From assembly GCA_030147905.1 (NCBI GenBank), contig JASBUM010000508.1, forward strand, positions 1 to 7,821: a stretch of DNA of 7,821 bases. The letters run 5' to 3'. Positions 1 through 6,336 of this stretch are shown here, one piece after another. The notes beneath the pieces were generated by a model, which was given only the letters and a program-made list of their open reading frames with translations, was not told the origin of the DNA and made no database searches. This DNA comes from Acidimangrovimonas sp. (GTDB lineage: Bacteria > Pseudomonadota > Alphaproteobacteria > Rhodobacterales > Rhodobacteraceae). A program made the translations under genes and the position numbers. The first letter of the stretch is position 1. Each line of letters begins with the position of its first letter.

Positions 1-2
1 GG

Positions 3-2276
3 ATGAGCCCGCGACCGCGATGCCGCGCAAGCCTGACACCGCCCCTGGCCGCGGCCCTGGGGATCGGCATTGCGCTTGGCCCGGTCTGGGTGGCGCCGGC
101 GCGTGCCGACGGAATGTGTCCGGTGCCCGCCGGCCTCACGGGGCGGCTGACGCCGCCACCCGGCGCCTTGGCCGCAGGGGCTGCGGACGGCACCGGTGCG
201 GGGGTGCAGGCGCGCGGACCCGCACAGCTGGGCGCCGACCGGCTGACCATCTCCGGGCGCAACCGGCTGGTCGCCAGCGGACATGTGACGGTCGAATACG
301 CGGGCTACCGGCTGGCGGCGACAAGGGTGGAATACGATCGCACCGCGGGACGGCTGAAGGTGGCGGGGCCGATCACGCTTGTCGACGAGGCGGGCCGGAT
401 CACGATCCTCGCCGATTCGGCGCAGCTTTCGGCCGATCTCCGTGACGGGATCATGCAAAGCGCGCGGATGGTGCTCGACGACCGGGTCCAGCTCGCCGCC
501 GCGCAGATCGACCGCGTGGGCGGGCGCTACACCCAGCTCAAGAACACCGTGGCGTCGTCCTGCACCGTCAGCACCGCCAACCCCACGCCCCTGTGGGAGA
601 TTCGCGCCCGCCGCGTGGTGCACGACCAGGTCAGGCGCCGGATCTATTTCGAGGACGCGCAGCTGCGGGTGGCGGGCATCCCGGTCTTCTACCTGCCGCG
701 CCTTGCCCTGCCCGACCCCAGCGTGAAGCGCGCGACCGGCTTTCTGGTGCCGAAATTCTCGGGGTCGAGCACCTTCGGGACCGGCATCAAGATCCCCTAT
801 TTCGTCACCCTCGGCCCCAGCCGCGACCTGACCTTTACCCCCTTCATCGCAACCCGCAACGCCGCCAGTCTCGGGCTGCGCTACCGGCAGGCGTTCAATA
901 CCGGGCGGCTGCGGGTGGAGGGGCAGGTCTCGCGCGATGCGATCCGGCCGGGCAAGACCCGCGGCTATCTCTTCGCCACCGGCGACTTCACCTTGCCGCG
1001 CGACTACAAGCTGCACCTGCAACTGCAGAAGGTCAGCGATCCGGACTACTTCCTGAACTATGGCCTGCCCCAGGTCGACCGGCTGAAAAGCGGCCTGACG
1101 CTGAGCCAGACGCGACGCGACCGCTACATCGAGGGGCAGGTGCTGAACTTCCACTCGATCCGCGCCGGCGAATCGAACGCGACATTGCCCACCGATGTCG
1201 CCGATTTCACCGAGATCCGGCGATTTACGCCGCCGGTTCTGGGTGGGCAGGCCAGCCTGCGCTTCGACGGGCACGGCCAGATCAGGCCCTCGAACCAGCC
1301 GGTGGCCGGGCGCGACGTGGCCCGGCTCGGCGTCGGGCTCGACTGGCGGCGCAGCTGGATCGCGGGGCCGGGGCTGGTGATCGGCGCAATGGGATCGCTG
1401 CGCAGCGACATCTACGCCGTGGGGCAGGATCCGAATTACCCCTCGACGGTGGTACGCACGGTTCCGACCCTCGGGGTCGAACTGCGCTGGCCGCTTGTCC
1501 GCCGCGAGCGTGCGGGCGCGACCCAGGTGCTGGAGCCGATCGTTCAGCTGGCCTGGAGTCCGCGCCATGTCGCGCGGGTGCCCAACGAGGATTCGCTGCT
1601 GACCGAGTTCGACGAGGGCAACCTGTGGTCGCTGCGCCGGTTCTCGGGCAACGACGGGGTGGAGCGCGGAGCGCGGGCCAATGTCGGCCTGTCCTGGACG
1701 CGCTATGACCCCGCGGGCTGGACGCTGGGCGTCGTCGCGGGGCGGATCTTCCGCACCGATCCCAACCAGCAGTTCGACCGCGCCTCGGGCCTTGGCGGGA
1801 CGCGTTCGGACTGGCTGGTCGCGGTGCAGGCCCGCTGGCGCAGTCTCGACCTGATCAACCGTGCGGTCTTCGGCAACGGAAAGGGTCTGGCCAAGGACGA
1901 GCTGCGCCTTCAATACAAGGGCAAGAAGGCGGAACTGGGCAGCAGCTTCATCTGGATGGTCGCCGATCCCAACGCCTATCTGCCGCTGACCACGCTGCCG
2001 ACGCGGGAATGGGTGGTGGACGCGGGCTATGACCTGCCCGGCAACTGGCGCGGACAGCTCGGCTGGCGCTACGACTTCGTCGCGAAACGCTCCGAAAGCA
2101 CCGCGCTCAAGCTCGCATGGCACAACGAATGCGTCAGCGTTGATCTTTCCCTCTCGCGCAGCTACGCATCCTCCACTAGTGTGGCGGCGACTACGACCTT
2201 CGGCTTTTCGGTCGGCCTGATCGGCTTTGGCGGCGGATCGGGCAACGGACCGGATCCGGGAAGCTGCCGGCGTTAG
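3..2276 (+). CDS. lptD: LPS-assembly protein LptD (outer-membrane LPS translocon)
   Basis: LptD forms the outer-membrane barrel that, with the lipoprotein LptE, inserts lipopolysaccharide into the outer leaflet. The 757-residue product starts with a signal peptide (hydrophobic stretch about 12-30, likely cleavage after ARA at 33-35). Residues about 76-185 form the periplasmic OstA/LptA-like beta-jellyroll, followed by the family block around C187 with NPTPLWEIRARRVVHD and then FYLPRLALPDP. The rest, about 240-750, alternates in the way expected for the large beta-barrel. Mature cysteines are C39, C187, C710 and C755; in E. coli two N-terminal cysteines pair with a C-terminal CC pair to make the active disulfide form, so C710 and the tail C755 may be the partners here. 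The length is close to the E. coli protein (784). The start overlaps a TGA in ATGA, suggesting translational coupling to an upstream gene, probably lptG; an earlier start cannot be excluded because the window begins here. Confidence 0.95.
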   Translation: MSPRPRCRASLTPPLAAALGIGIALGPVWVAPARADGMCPVPAGLTGRLTPPPGALAAGAADGTGAGVQARGPAQLGADRLTISGRNRLVASGHVTVEYAGYRLAATRVEYDRTAGRLKVAGPITLVDEAGRITILADSAQLSADLRDGIMQSARMVLDDRVQLAAAQIDRVGGRYTQLKNTVASSCTVSTANPTPLWEIRARRVVHDQVRRRIYFEDAQLRVAGIPVFYLPRLALPDPSVKRATGFLVPKFSGSSTFGTGIKIPYFVTLGPSRDLTFTPFIATRNAASLGLRYRQAFNTGRLRVEGQVSRDAIRPGKTRGYLFATGDFTLPRDYKLHLQLQKVSDPDYFLNYGLPQVDRLKSGLTLSQTRRDRYIEGQVLNFHSIRAGESNATLPTDVADFTEIRRFTPPVLGGQASLRFDGHGQIRPSNQPVAGRDVARLGVGLDWRRSWIAGPGLVIGAMGSLRSDIYAVGQDPNYPSTVVRTVPTLGVELRWPLVRRERAGATQVLEPIVQLAWSPRHVARVPNEDSLLTEFDEGNLWSLRRFSGNDGVERGARANVGLSWTRYDPAGWTLGVVAGRIFRTDPNQQFDRASGLGGTRSDWLVAVQARWRSLDLINRAVFGNGKGLAKDELRLQYKGKKAELGSSFIWMVADPNAYLPLTTLPTREWVVDAGYDLPGNWRGQLGWRYDFVAKRSESTALKLAWHNECVSVDLSLSRSYASSTSVAATTTFGFSVGLIGFGGGSGNGPDPGSCRR

Positions 2277-2365
2277 CCTGCACCGGGCCGCGCGCGCCGC
2301 CGCGGCCGCCCGATCCGAACCGCTTCCGCGAAGCCCACAGAAACTGGAAGCCTGGGGACCCGAGC

Positions 2366-3595
2366 ATGCGCCTGACGTCGATCCTGATCGTAAGCCTTCT
2401 GACCCTTGCCGCACCGCTTGCGCCCATGGCCGCGGGCGCGCAGACGGCTGCCGGCAATCCCTTCGCGCCGGTCGCCCGGGTCAATGAAACCGCGATCACC
2501 CGCTACGAGCTGAGCCAGCGCGAGAAACTGATGACCGTGCTCTCGGGGCCGGGCGACCACCGCGAACAGGCGCTCAAGGCGCTGATCGACGACCGGCTGC
2601 GGCTGGACCGCGCGGCCAAGCTGGGTATCACCGTCTCCGATGCCAATCTGAAGGCCGCCGAAGAGGAATTCGCCAAGCGGACCAAGCTGTCGCTGGCCCA
2701 GCTTCAGCAGACGCTGACGCGCGACGGGGTGGCGCCGCAGACCTTCCGCGACTTCATCCGCGCGGGCCTTGCCTGGCGCGACGTGGTCGGCGCCACGATC
2801 GCGCCGCAGGTCACCATCGACAAGGCGGAGGTGCGCGATGCCCAGGCGCTGAGCCTGGCGCATGGACTGCCCGAGGTCCTGATCTCGGAACTGATCCTTC
2901 CCGCGACGCCGCAATATGTGGCCCAGACCAAGCCGCTGGCGGAACAATTGTCGCGCACGCTGCATGGCGATGCGGCCTTCTCGGCGGCGGCGCGCAAATA
3001 TTCGGTCTCGCAATCGGCGAGCCGCGGCGGCAAGCTCGACTGGATGCCGGCCTCGAACCTGCCGCCGTCGGTGGTCAACGCGGTCCTCGCGCTGTCGCCG
3101 GGCGAGGTCAGCCCGCCGATCGCCATTCCCAATGCCCTCGTCCTGTTCGAGATGCGCGGCCTTCGCGACGCCAAGGGGCCGGCGCCGGACCAGATCAAGG
3201 TGGATTACCTGTCGGTGACCCTGCCCGGCACGCCCGCGCAGGCCAGTGCCGAAGCGGCAAGGATCGGTGCCCGCGCCACCGCCTGCGACGATGTCTATCC
3301 GCTGGTGCGCAAGCTTCCGCGCGATGCGGTCCGGCGGGTCGACGCGCGGCTGCCCAAGGTGCCGGCCGATGTCGTCCTGGGGCTGGCCCGGATCGATCCG
3401 GGCGAATATGCGCTGCTGCCGGGCGCCGGCGGCACCAGCCGCTTCGTCATGCTGTGCAGCCGCCGGATCGAGGACAACCCGCCCAAGCCGCTCGATGCGC
3501 TGCGGGGCGAATTGTTCAACTCCAAGGTCAATGCGATGGCGGATCTGGCGCTGGCGCGGCTGCGCGCGCAGGCGATCATCCAGCGCTATCCGTAA
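2366..3595 (+). CDS. surA: SurA-type periplasmic chaperone / peptidyl-prolyl isomerase
   Basis: SurA carries unfolded outer-membrane proteins, LptD being a classic client, through the periplasm to the BAM complex. The 409-residue product has a signal peptide (hydrophobic 5-22, likely cleavage after AGA at 23-25). A SurA N-terminal helical chaperone domain covers about 35-165 (ARVNETAITRYELSQR, then KALIDDRLRLDRA). One recognisable parvulin-type PPIase domain covers about 170-266 (ISELILPA, FSAAARKYSVSQSASRGGKLDWM, LSPGEVSPPI). Residues about 276-368 have no clear parvulin signature and contain C307 and C364; this may be a degenerate second domain. The C-terminal helix (about 374-407) would pack back on the N-domain as in E. 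coli SurA. The start is supported by GGGGA at 2354-2358, 7 nt before the ATG. It lies 89 bp after lptD, in the same direction, and the pairing fits their shared pathway. Assignment to SurA rather than another parvulin chaperone rests on domain order and neighbours. Confidence 0.93.
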   Translation: MRLTSILIVSLLTLAAPLAPMAAGAQTAAGNPFAPVARVNETAITRYELSQREKLMTVLSGPGDHREQALKALIDDRLRLDRAAKLGITVSDANLKAAEEEFAKRTKLSLAQLQQTLTRDGVAPQTFRDFIRAGLAWRDVVGATIAPQVTIDKAEVRDAQALSLAHGLPEVLISELILPATPQYVAQTKPLAEQLSRTLHGDAAFSAAARKYSVSQSASRGGKLDWMPASNLPPSVVNAVLALSPGEVSPPIAIPNALVLFEMRGLRDAKGPAPDQIKVDYLSVTLPGTPAQASAEAARIGARATACDDVYPLVRKLPRDAVRRVDARLPKVPADVVLGLARIDPGEYALLPGAGGTSRFVMLCSRRIEDNPPKPLDALRGELFNSKVNAMADLALARLRAQAIIQRYP

Positions 3596-3614
3596 CGCGG
3601 CCGGACCCTCTGCC

Positions 3615-4619
3615 ATGCCCGACCCGCTGCCGATCGCGCTGAGCTGCGGCGAACCTGCCGGCATCGGCCCCGAGATCGCCGCGGCCGCGTGGCGTTTGCT
3701 GCGCGACGAACTGCCCTTCGTCTGGCTCGGCGATCCGCGCCATCTGCCGCCCGGCACCCCCTTTCGTCTGATCGACGCGCCGGCAGAGGCGGCCCGGGTC
3801 GCGGGGCACGCGCTGCCGGTCCATGCCATCGAATTTCCGGCCCCCGCCACCCCCGGCCTGCCCGCGCCCGAGAATGCCGCAGCCGTGGTGGCCGCCATCG
3901 CCGGGGCGGTGGCGATGGTGCGGCGTGGCGAGGCCTCGGCCCTGTGCACCGCGCCGATCAGCAAGGCCGCGCTGAAGTCAGGCGCGAACTTCGCCTTTCC
4001 CGGCCACACCGAATATCTCGCCCATCTCGCCGGGGTGGACCGGGTGGTGATGATGCTGGCCGCGCCGGCGCTGCGGGTGGTGCCCGTCACCATCCACATT
4101 CCGCTTGCCGCCGTGCCGCAGGCGCTGACCCCGCTGCTGCTGGAGCAGACGCTGCGCATCACCAGTGCCGCGATGGCCGATGATTTCGGCGTGACGCGGC
4201 CGCGGCTTGCGGTTTCGGGGCTCAACCCGCACGCCGGCGAGGGCGGCACGATGGGGTCCGAGGACGCAGCCGTGATCGTCCCCGTGCTGGAGCGGCTGCG
4301 CGCCGAGGGGATGGATCTGGCCGGCCCGCTGCCGGCGGATACGATGTTTCATCCGGCCGCGCGCGCAAGCTATGACGTGGCCGTCTGCATGTACCACGAT
4401 CAGGCGCTGATCCCGCTCAAGACGCTGGATTTCGCAGGCGGCGTGAACGTGACGCTCGGGCTTCCCTTCGTACGGACCTCGCCCGATCATGGCACCGCGT
4501 TCGACATCGCCGGCCGGGGCCGCGCCGATCCCGCCAGCCTGATCGCCGCGCTCGGGATGGCGGCGCGGATGGCGGCCCGGCGCGGTGCGAAGCAGCGGCC
4601 CGCGGGGCACTCGGGCTGA
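3615..4619 (+). CDS. pdxA: 4-hydroxythreonine-4-phosphate dehydrogenase PdxA
   Basis: PdxA oxidises 4-phosphohydroxy-L-threonine with NAD(P)+ to a product that decarboxylates to 3-amino-2-oxopropyl phosphate, the substrate of PdxJ in DXP-dependent vitamin B6 synthesis. It is a cytosolic metal-dependent homodimer. The 334-residue product has normal family length. Visible motifs are GEPAGIGPE (12-20), TAPISKAAL (112-120), GHTEYLA (130-136), GLNPHAGEGG (202-211), YHDQALIPLKT (260-270) and the C-terminal block NVTLGLPFVRTSPDHGTAFD (278-297). H161, H206 and H261 match the metal ligands H166, H211 and H266 of E. coli PdxA with a constant shift of five. H131/T132, K269, N278 and R287 match substrate-binding residues. 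The frame is open further upstream within surA, but the ATG at 3615 directly precedes the conserved N-terminus. There is only a weak CCGGA ribosome-binding site, so coupling to surA (19-bp gap) is plausible. The stop lies inside the first unit of a tandem repeat. Confidence 0.97.
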   Translation: MPDPLPIALSCGEPAGIGPEIAAAAWRLLRDELPFVWLGDPRHLPPGTPFRLIDAPAEAARVAGHALPVHAIEFPAPATPGLPAPENAAAVVAAIAGAVAMVRRGEASALCTAPISKAALKSGANFAFPGHTEYLAHLAGVDRVVMMLAAPALRVVPVTIHIPLAAVPQALTPLLLEQTLRITSAAMADDFGVTRPRLAVSGLNPHAGEGGTMGSEDAAVIVPVLERLRAEGMDLAGPLPADTMFHPAARASYDVAVCMYHDQALIPLKTLDFAGGVNVTLGLPFVRTSPDHGTAFDIAGRGRADPASLIAALGMAARMAARRGAKQRPAGHSG

Positions 4620-4761
4620 CGGTGCAGGCTGACGGATGCAGGATGACGGGCGCAGGATGACGGGCGCGCGGTGACGGGTGCACGGTGACGCGCGCATGGT
4701 GAAGGGTTCAGGCCGGTGGATGCGGGATGACGGGTGCGGGCGACAGAAGCAAATGACGAAG
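4611..4761. repeat. Degenerate 14-bp tandem repeat (minisatellite) after pdxA
   Basis: Eight consecutive 14-bp units run from 4624 to 4735 with consensus GCAGGATGACGGGT. The second and third units (4638-4651, 4652-4665) are identical. Units 1, 2, 3 and 8 differ from the consensus at one or two positions, units 4, 5 and 6 at three or four, and unit 7 at six. A 13-bp partial unit at 4611-4623 contains the pdxA stop codon, and decayed units continue to about 4761. Nearly every unit carries TGA at the same place, and because 14 is not a multiple of three these stops fall in all three plus-strand frames. The complement has no stop, which explains long spurious minus-strand frames here. There are no unique spacers between units, so this is not a CRISPR array. 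Confidence 0.88.
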
Positions 4762-4850
4762 ACCGCCCCGGCGCCCGGCGGAACCGGCCGACCACCCGCG
4801 GAGGTGTCGTCACGGTGGCGGGGCGAGGGTTGGCGCCGGCGCGAGACCAT

Positions 4851-4870
4851 GGGTCCGGGCGGGTCCGGTG
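4851..4870. repeat. Near-perfect 10-bp tandem duplication
   Basis: GGGTCCGGGC is followed directly by GGGTCCGGTG. The two units share their first eight bases and differ at the last two. This could be chance in GC-rich DNA, but it sits beside longer perfect duplications in the same spacer. Confidence 0.5.
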
Positions 4871-4882
4871 CAGGACGGGGCC

Positions 4883-4914
4883 GGCGAAGGGTGGGTTCGG
4901 CGAAGGGTGGGTTC
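4883..4914. repeat. Perfect 16-bp tandem duplication
   Basis: The 16-mer GGCGAAGGGTGGGTTC occurs twice with no gap, at 4883-4898 and 4899-4914, without mismatch. It is unrelated to the 14-bp unit upstream. An exact back-to-back copy of this length suggests a recent slippage event in non-coding DNA. Confidence 0.85.
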
Positions 4915-5037
4915 CGCGAGGGGCGGACGGCCGCGACCCCGCGGGATCTGTCGGCACGAGGTGGCATGGCCCGCCGGGGCATGTCGACCGGGTGATTTCG
5001 GCGCGGGCCGGTACGCGGTGCGAAGCAGGAAGATGTG

Positions 5038-5043
5038 AAGGAG
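5038..5043 (+). promoter_or_regulatory. Ribosome-binding site that fixes the rsmA start
   Basis: AAGGAG lies 9 nt before the ATG at 5053 and is the best Shine-Dalgarno sequence in the window. A GTG at 5035 in the same frame would add only six residues and would place this site inside the coding region, so the ATG is preferred. Confidence 0.8.
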
Positions 5044-5052
5044 CGATCATTC

Positions 5053-5910
5053 ATGGCCGCGATCGACGGATTGCCCCCCCTGCGCGAGGTGATCGCCCGT
5101 CATGGGCTGGGCGCGCGCAAGGCCTTGGGTCAGAATTTTCTGCTCGACCTCAACCTGACCGCCAAGATCGCGCGGCAGGCGGGCGATCTGGCGTGTTCCG
5201 ACGTCCTGGAGATCGGCCCCGGCCCGGGCGGGCTCACACGGGCGCTGCTGGCCGAGGGCGCGCGCCGCGTGGTGGCGGTGGAAAAGGATCCCCGCTGTCT
5301 TCCGGCGCTGGAGGAGATTGCCGCCGCCTATCCCGGAAGGCTCGAGATCGTTGCCGGGGATGCGCTGGCCTTCGATCCGGCCCGACATCTGAATTCCCCT
5401 GTGCAGGTGGTGGCCAACCTGCCCTACAACGTCGGCACCGAGCTTCTGGTGCGCTGGATGACGCCGGCCGCCTGGCCGCCCTTCTGGGATGGTCTGACGC
5501 TGATGTTCCAGCGCGAGGTCGCGGAACGTATCGTCGCCGCGCCGGGCACCGCGGCCTATGGACGGCTGTCGCTGCTGGTCCAATGGCGGGCCGAGGCGCG
5601 CCTGGTGATGACGCTGCCGCCCGAGGCCTTTACCCCGCCGCCCAAGGTGCGTTCCGCCGTTGTCCGGATCACCCGCCGCGCGGCGCCGCTCTATCCGGCC
5701 GACGGCGCGTTGCTGGGCCGTATCACCGCGGCCGCCTTCGGTCAGCGACGCAAGATGTTGCGCAGCAGCCTGCGCGGCCTTGGCCCCGATATCGAGACCC
5801 ATCTGCGCGGGGCCGGGATCGAGCCCACCGCGCGGGCGGAGACGGTTTCGCTGGAAGGGTTCTGCGCGCTGGCGCGGATCCTTGCCGCAGAGCGGCCCGC
5901 CGGCGCCTGA
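5053..5910 (+). CDS. rsmA: 16S rRNA (adenine1518-N6/adenine1519-N6)-dimethyltransferase RsmA
   Basis: RsmA (KsgA) uses S-adenosylmethionine to dimethylate two adjacent adenines in the 3' terminal hairpin of 16S rRNA during late 30S assembly; loss in many bacteria gives kasugamycin resistance. The 285-residue product is slightly longer than E. coli KsgA (273). The N-terminus has [10 protein letters not shown] (23-32), typical of the family. The SAM-binding motif I is [10 protein letters not shown] (53-62), followed by an acidic residue E77 that should contact the ribose. The catalytic motif IV NLPYN is at 122-126, FQREVAERI at 152-160, [12 protein letters not shown] at 195-206 and [10 protein letters not shown] at 231-240. 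All key elements are intact. It is on the same strand as pdxA, but 433 bp away across a repeat-rich spacer rather than directly adjacent. The alternative product, a mitochondrial-type or Erm methylase, is unlikely given context and length. Confidence 0.97.
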   Translation: MAAIDGLPPLREVIARHGLGARKALGQNFLLDLNLTAKIARQAGDLACSDVLEIGPGPGGLTRALLAEGARRVVAVEKDPRCLPALEEIAAAYPGRLEIVAGDALAFDPARHLNSPVQVVANLPYNVGTELLVRWMTPAAWPPFWDGLTLMFQREVAERIVAAPGTAAYGRLSLLVQWRAEARLVMTLPPEAFTPPPKVRSAVVRITRRAAPLYPADGALLGRITAAAFGQRRKMLRSSLRGLGPDIETHLRGAGIEPTARAETVSLEGFCALARILAAERPAGA

Positions 5911-5935
5911 GGGCGGCCCGACAGGGGATTGGAAC

Positions 5936-5965
5936 CTCGCGGCGGCAGCTCTCGCGGCGGCAGCT
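5936..5965. repeat. Perfect 15-bp tandem duplication
   Basis: CTCGCGGCGGCAGCT occurs twice back to back (5936-5950 and 5951-5965) without mismatch, 25 bp after the rsmA stop codon. Confidence 0.85.
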
Positions 5966-5990
5966 GGCGGGGGGACGCGCAGGCGCGCCT

Positions 5991-6010
5991 TCCCGGACCC
6001 TCCCGGACCC
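5991..6010. repeat. Perfect 10-bp tandem duplication
   Basis: TCCCGGACCC is repeated exactly (5991-6000 and 6001-6010). It is short, but adds to the set of adjacent duplications in this spacer. Confidence 0.75.
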
Positions 6011-6098
6011 GGAGATGCAAGGCCGCGCGGTCCGCGGAGCGGTGGCTGTCGCTGGGGTCGGACATCGCGTTCGGTTCGGCTGCGATGGTGACGATGCG

Positions 6099-6130
6099 GA
6101 GGCGGGGCGGAGGCGGGGCGGAGGCGGGCG
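6099..6130. repeat. 11-bp tandem triplication
   Basis: GAGGCGGGGCG is present at 6099-6109 and 6110-6120, with a third copy at 6121-6130 that lacks one G. The array ends four bases before the left arm of the terminator hairpin. Confidence 0.8.
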
Positions 6131-6133
6131 CGG

Positions 6134-6173
6134 ATACCGCGGGGGCGCTGTCCCCGCACCCCCGCGGTATTTT
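6134..6173 (+). terminator. Intrinsic terminator for the plus-strand genes
   Basis: A perfect 12-bp stem is formed by ATACCGCGGGGG (6134-6145) and CCCCCGCGGTAT (6159-6170), with a 13-nt loop. The right arm ends in a run of four T (6170-6173). It lies 223 bp after the rsmA stop, so the operon would have a long 3' untranslated end. On the minus strand there is no T-run after the stem, so it should act mainly in the plus direction. The hairpin plus the following TATTTTG and GAAAGAATGA resembles a terminator-like element that I recall as dispersed in many Rhodobacterales genomes; that comparison is from memory. Confidence 0.8.
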
Positions 6174-6203
6174 GCACCCGAAAGAATGAGGGGGGGCTTG
6201 CGA

Positions 6204-6230
6204 GCGCCGATCGTGAAGCCGGATCGGCGC
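6204..6230. other. Perfect 9-bp stem-loop of unknown role
   Basis: GCGCCGATC (6204-6212) and GATCGGCGC (6222-6230) pair fully around a 9-nt loop. No T-run follows on either strand, so it is not a classic terminator. It lies between the rsmA terminator and the end of the opposing gene. Confidence 0.5.
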
Positions 6231-6309
6231 AACAGCCGATTTCGCCCGGGGGCCCGGCAACATGCGGGCCTGCCCCCTTTCGGAAGCGGCTACGGGTGGG
6301 GCACCGGGC

Positions 6310-6328
6310 GCGGGCGGAAACCGCCCGC
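6310..6328 (-). other. Stem-loop just after the DUF4167 stop codon
   Basis: An 8-bp GC-only stem (6310-6317 with 6321-6328) with a 3-nt loop begins 8 nt beyond the stop codon of the minus-strand gene. Its position suits a 3' end or RNA-stabilising hairpin. There is no T-run downstream on the minus strand, so intrinsic termination is not shown. Confidence 0.45.
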
Positions 6329-6336
6329 CCTCTCGC

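Larger units (their letters stand above)
4620..5052. other. Repeat-rich spacer between pdxA and rsmA
   Basis: This 433-bp stretch has no gene that I can support. Its first third is the 14-bp tandem repeat, and its middle holds two shorter direct duplications (4851-4870 and 4883-4914). The short AT-richer island at 4741-4765 is the only visible change in composition. Open frames across it are rich in Arg, Gly and Pro, begin inside repeats and contain no recognisable domain. I see no convincing promoter or T-tailed terminator hairpin, so whether rsmA is co-transcribed with pdxA or has its own promoter cannot be decided from the sequence. Confidence 0.7.
5911..6336. other. Convergent spacer between rsmA and the DUF4167 gene
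   Basis: This 426-bp stretch separates converging genes. It contains three clusters of short tandem duplication (5936-5965, 5991-6010, 6099-6130), a T-tailed hairpin serving the plus strand (6134-6173), and two more perfect stems (6204-6230, 6310-6328). The sequence around 6247-6276 can also fold, with GGGGG-CCCG opposite CGGG-(bulge)-CCCCC. No open frame has a recognisable domain; those present are continuations of shadow frames from the neighbouring genes. Confidence 0.7.

Noticed and set aside
2273..4249. Minus-strand open frame of about 658 codons antisense to surA and pdxA
   Set aside because: It lies fully opposite two well-conserved genes, is rich in Arg/Ala/Gly, has no recognisable motif, and is a typical shadow frame of GC-rich DNA.
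4611..4761. CRISPR array
   Set aside because: The units are 14 bp, contiguous and without unique spacers, and no cas gene is present.
4678..4995. 105-codon plus-strand frame between pdxA and rsmA
   Set aside because: It starts inside the tandem repeat, has no ribosome-binding site, and encodes Gly/Arg-rich sequence with no domain.
5035..5052. GTG at 5035 as the rsmA start
   Set aside because: It would absorb the good AAGGAG ribosome-binding site into the coding region; the ATG at 5053 has ideal spacing and gives normal length.
3978..5054. Minus-strand frames reading through the 14-bp repeat (Pro/His/Arg-rich peptides)
   Set aside because: The complement of the repeat unit lacks stop codons, which makes open frames by chance; the peptides only mirror the repeat and the pdxA antisense strand.
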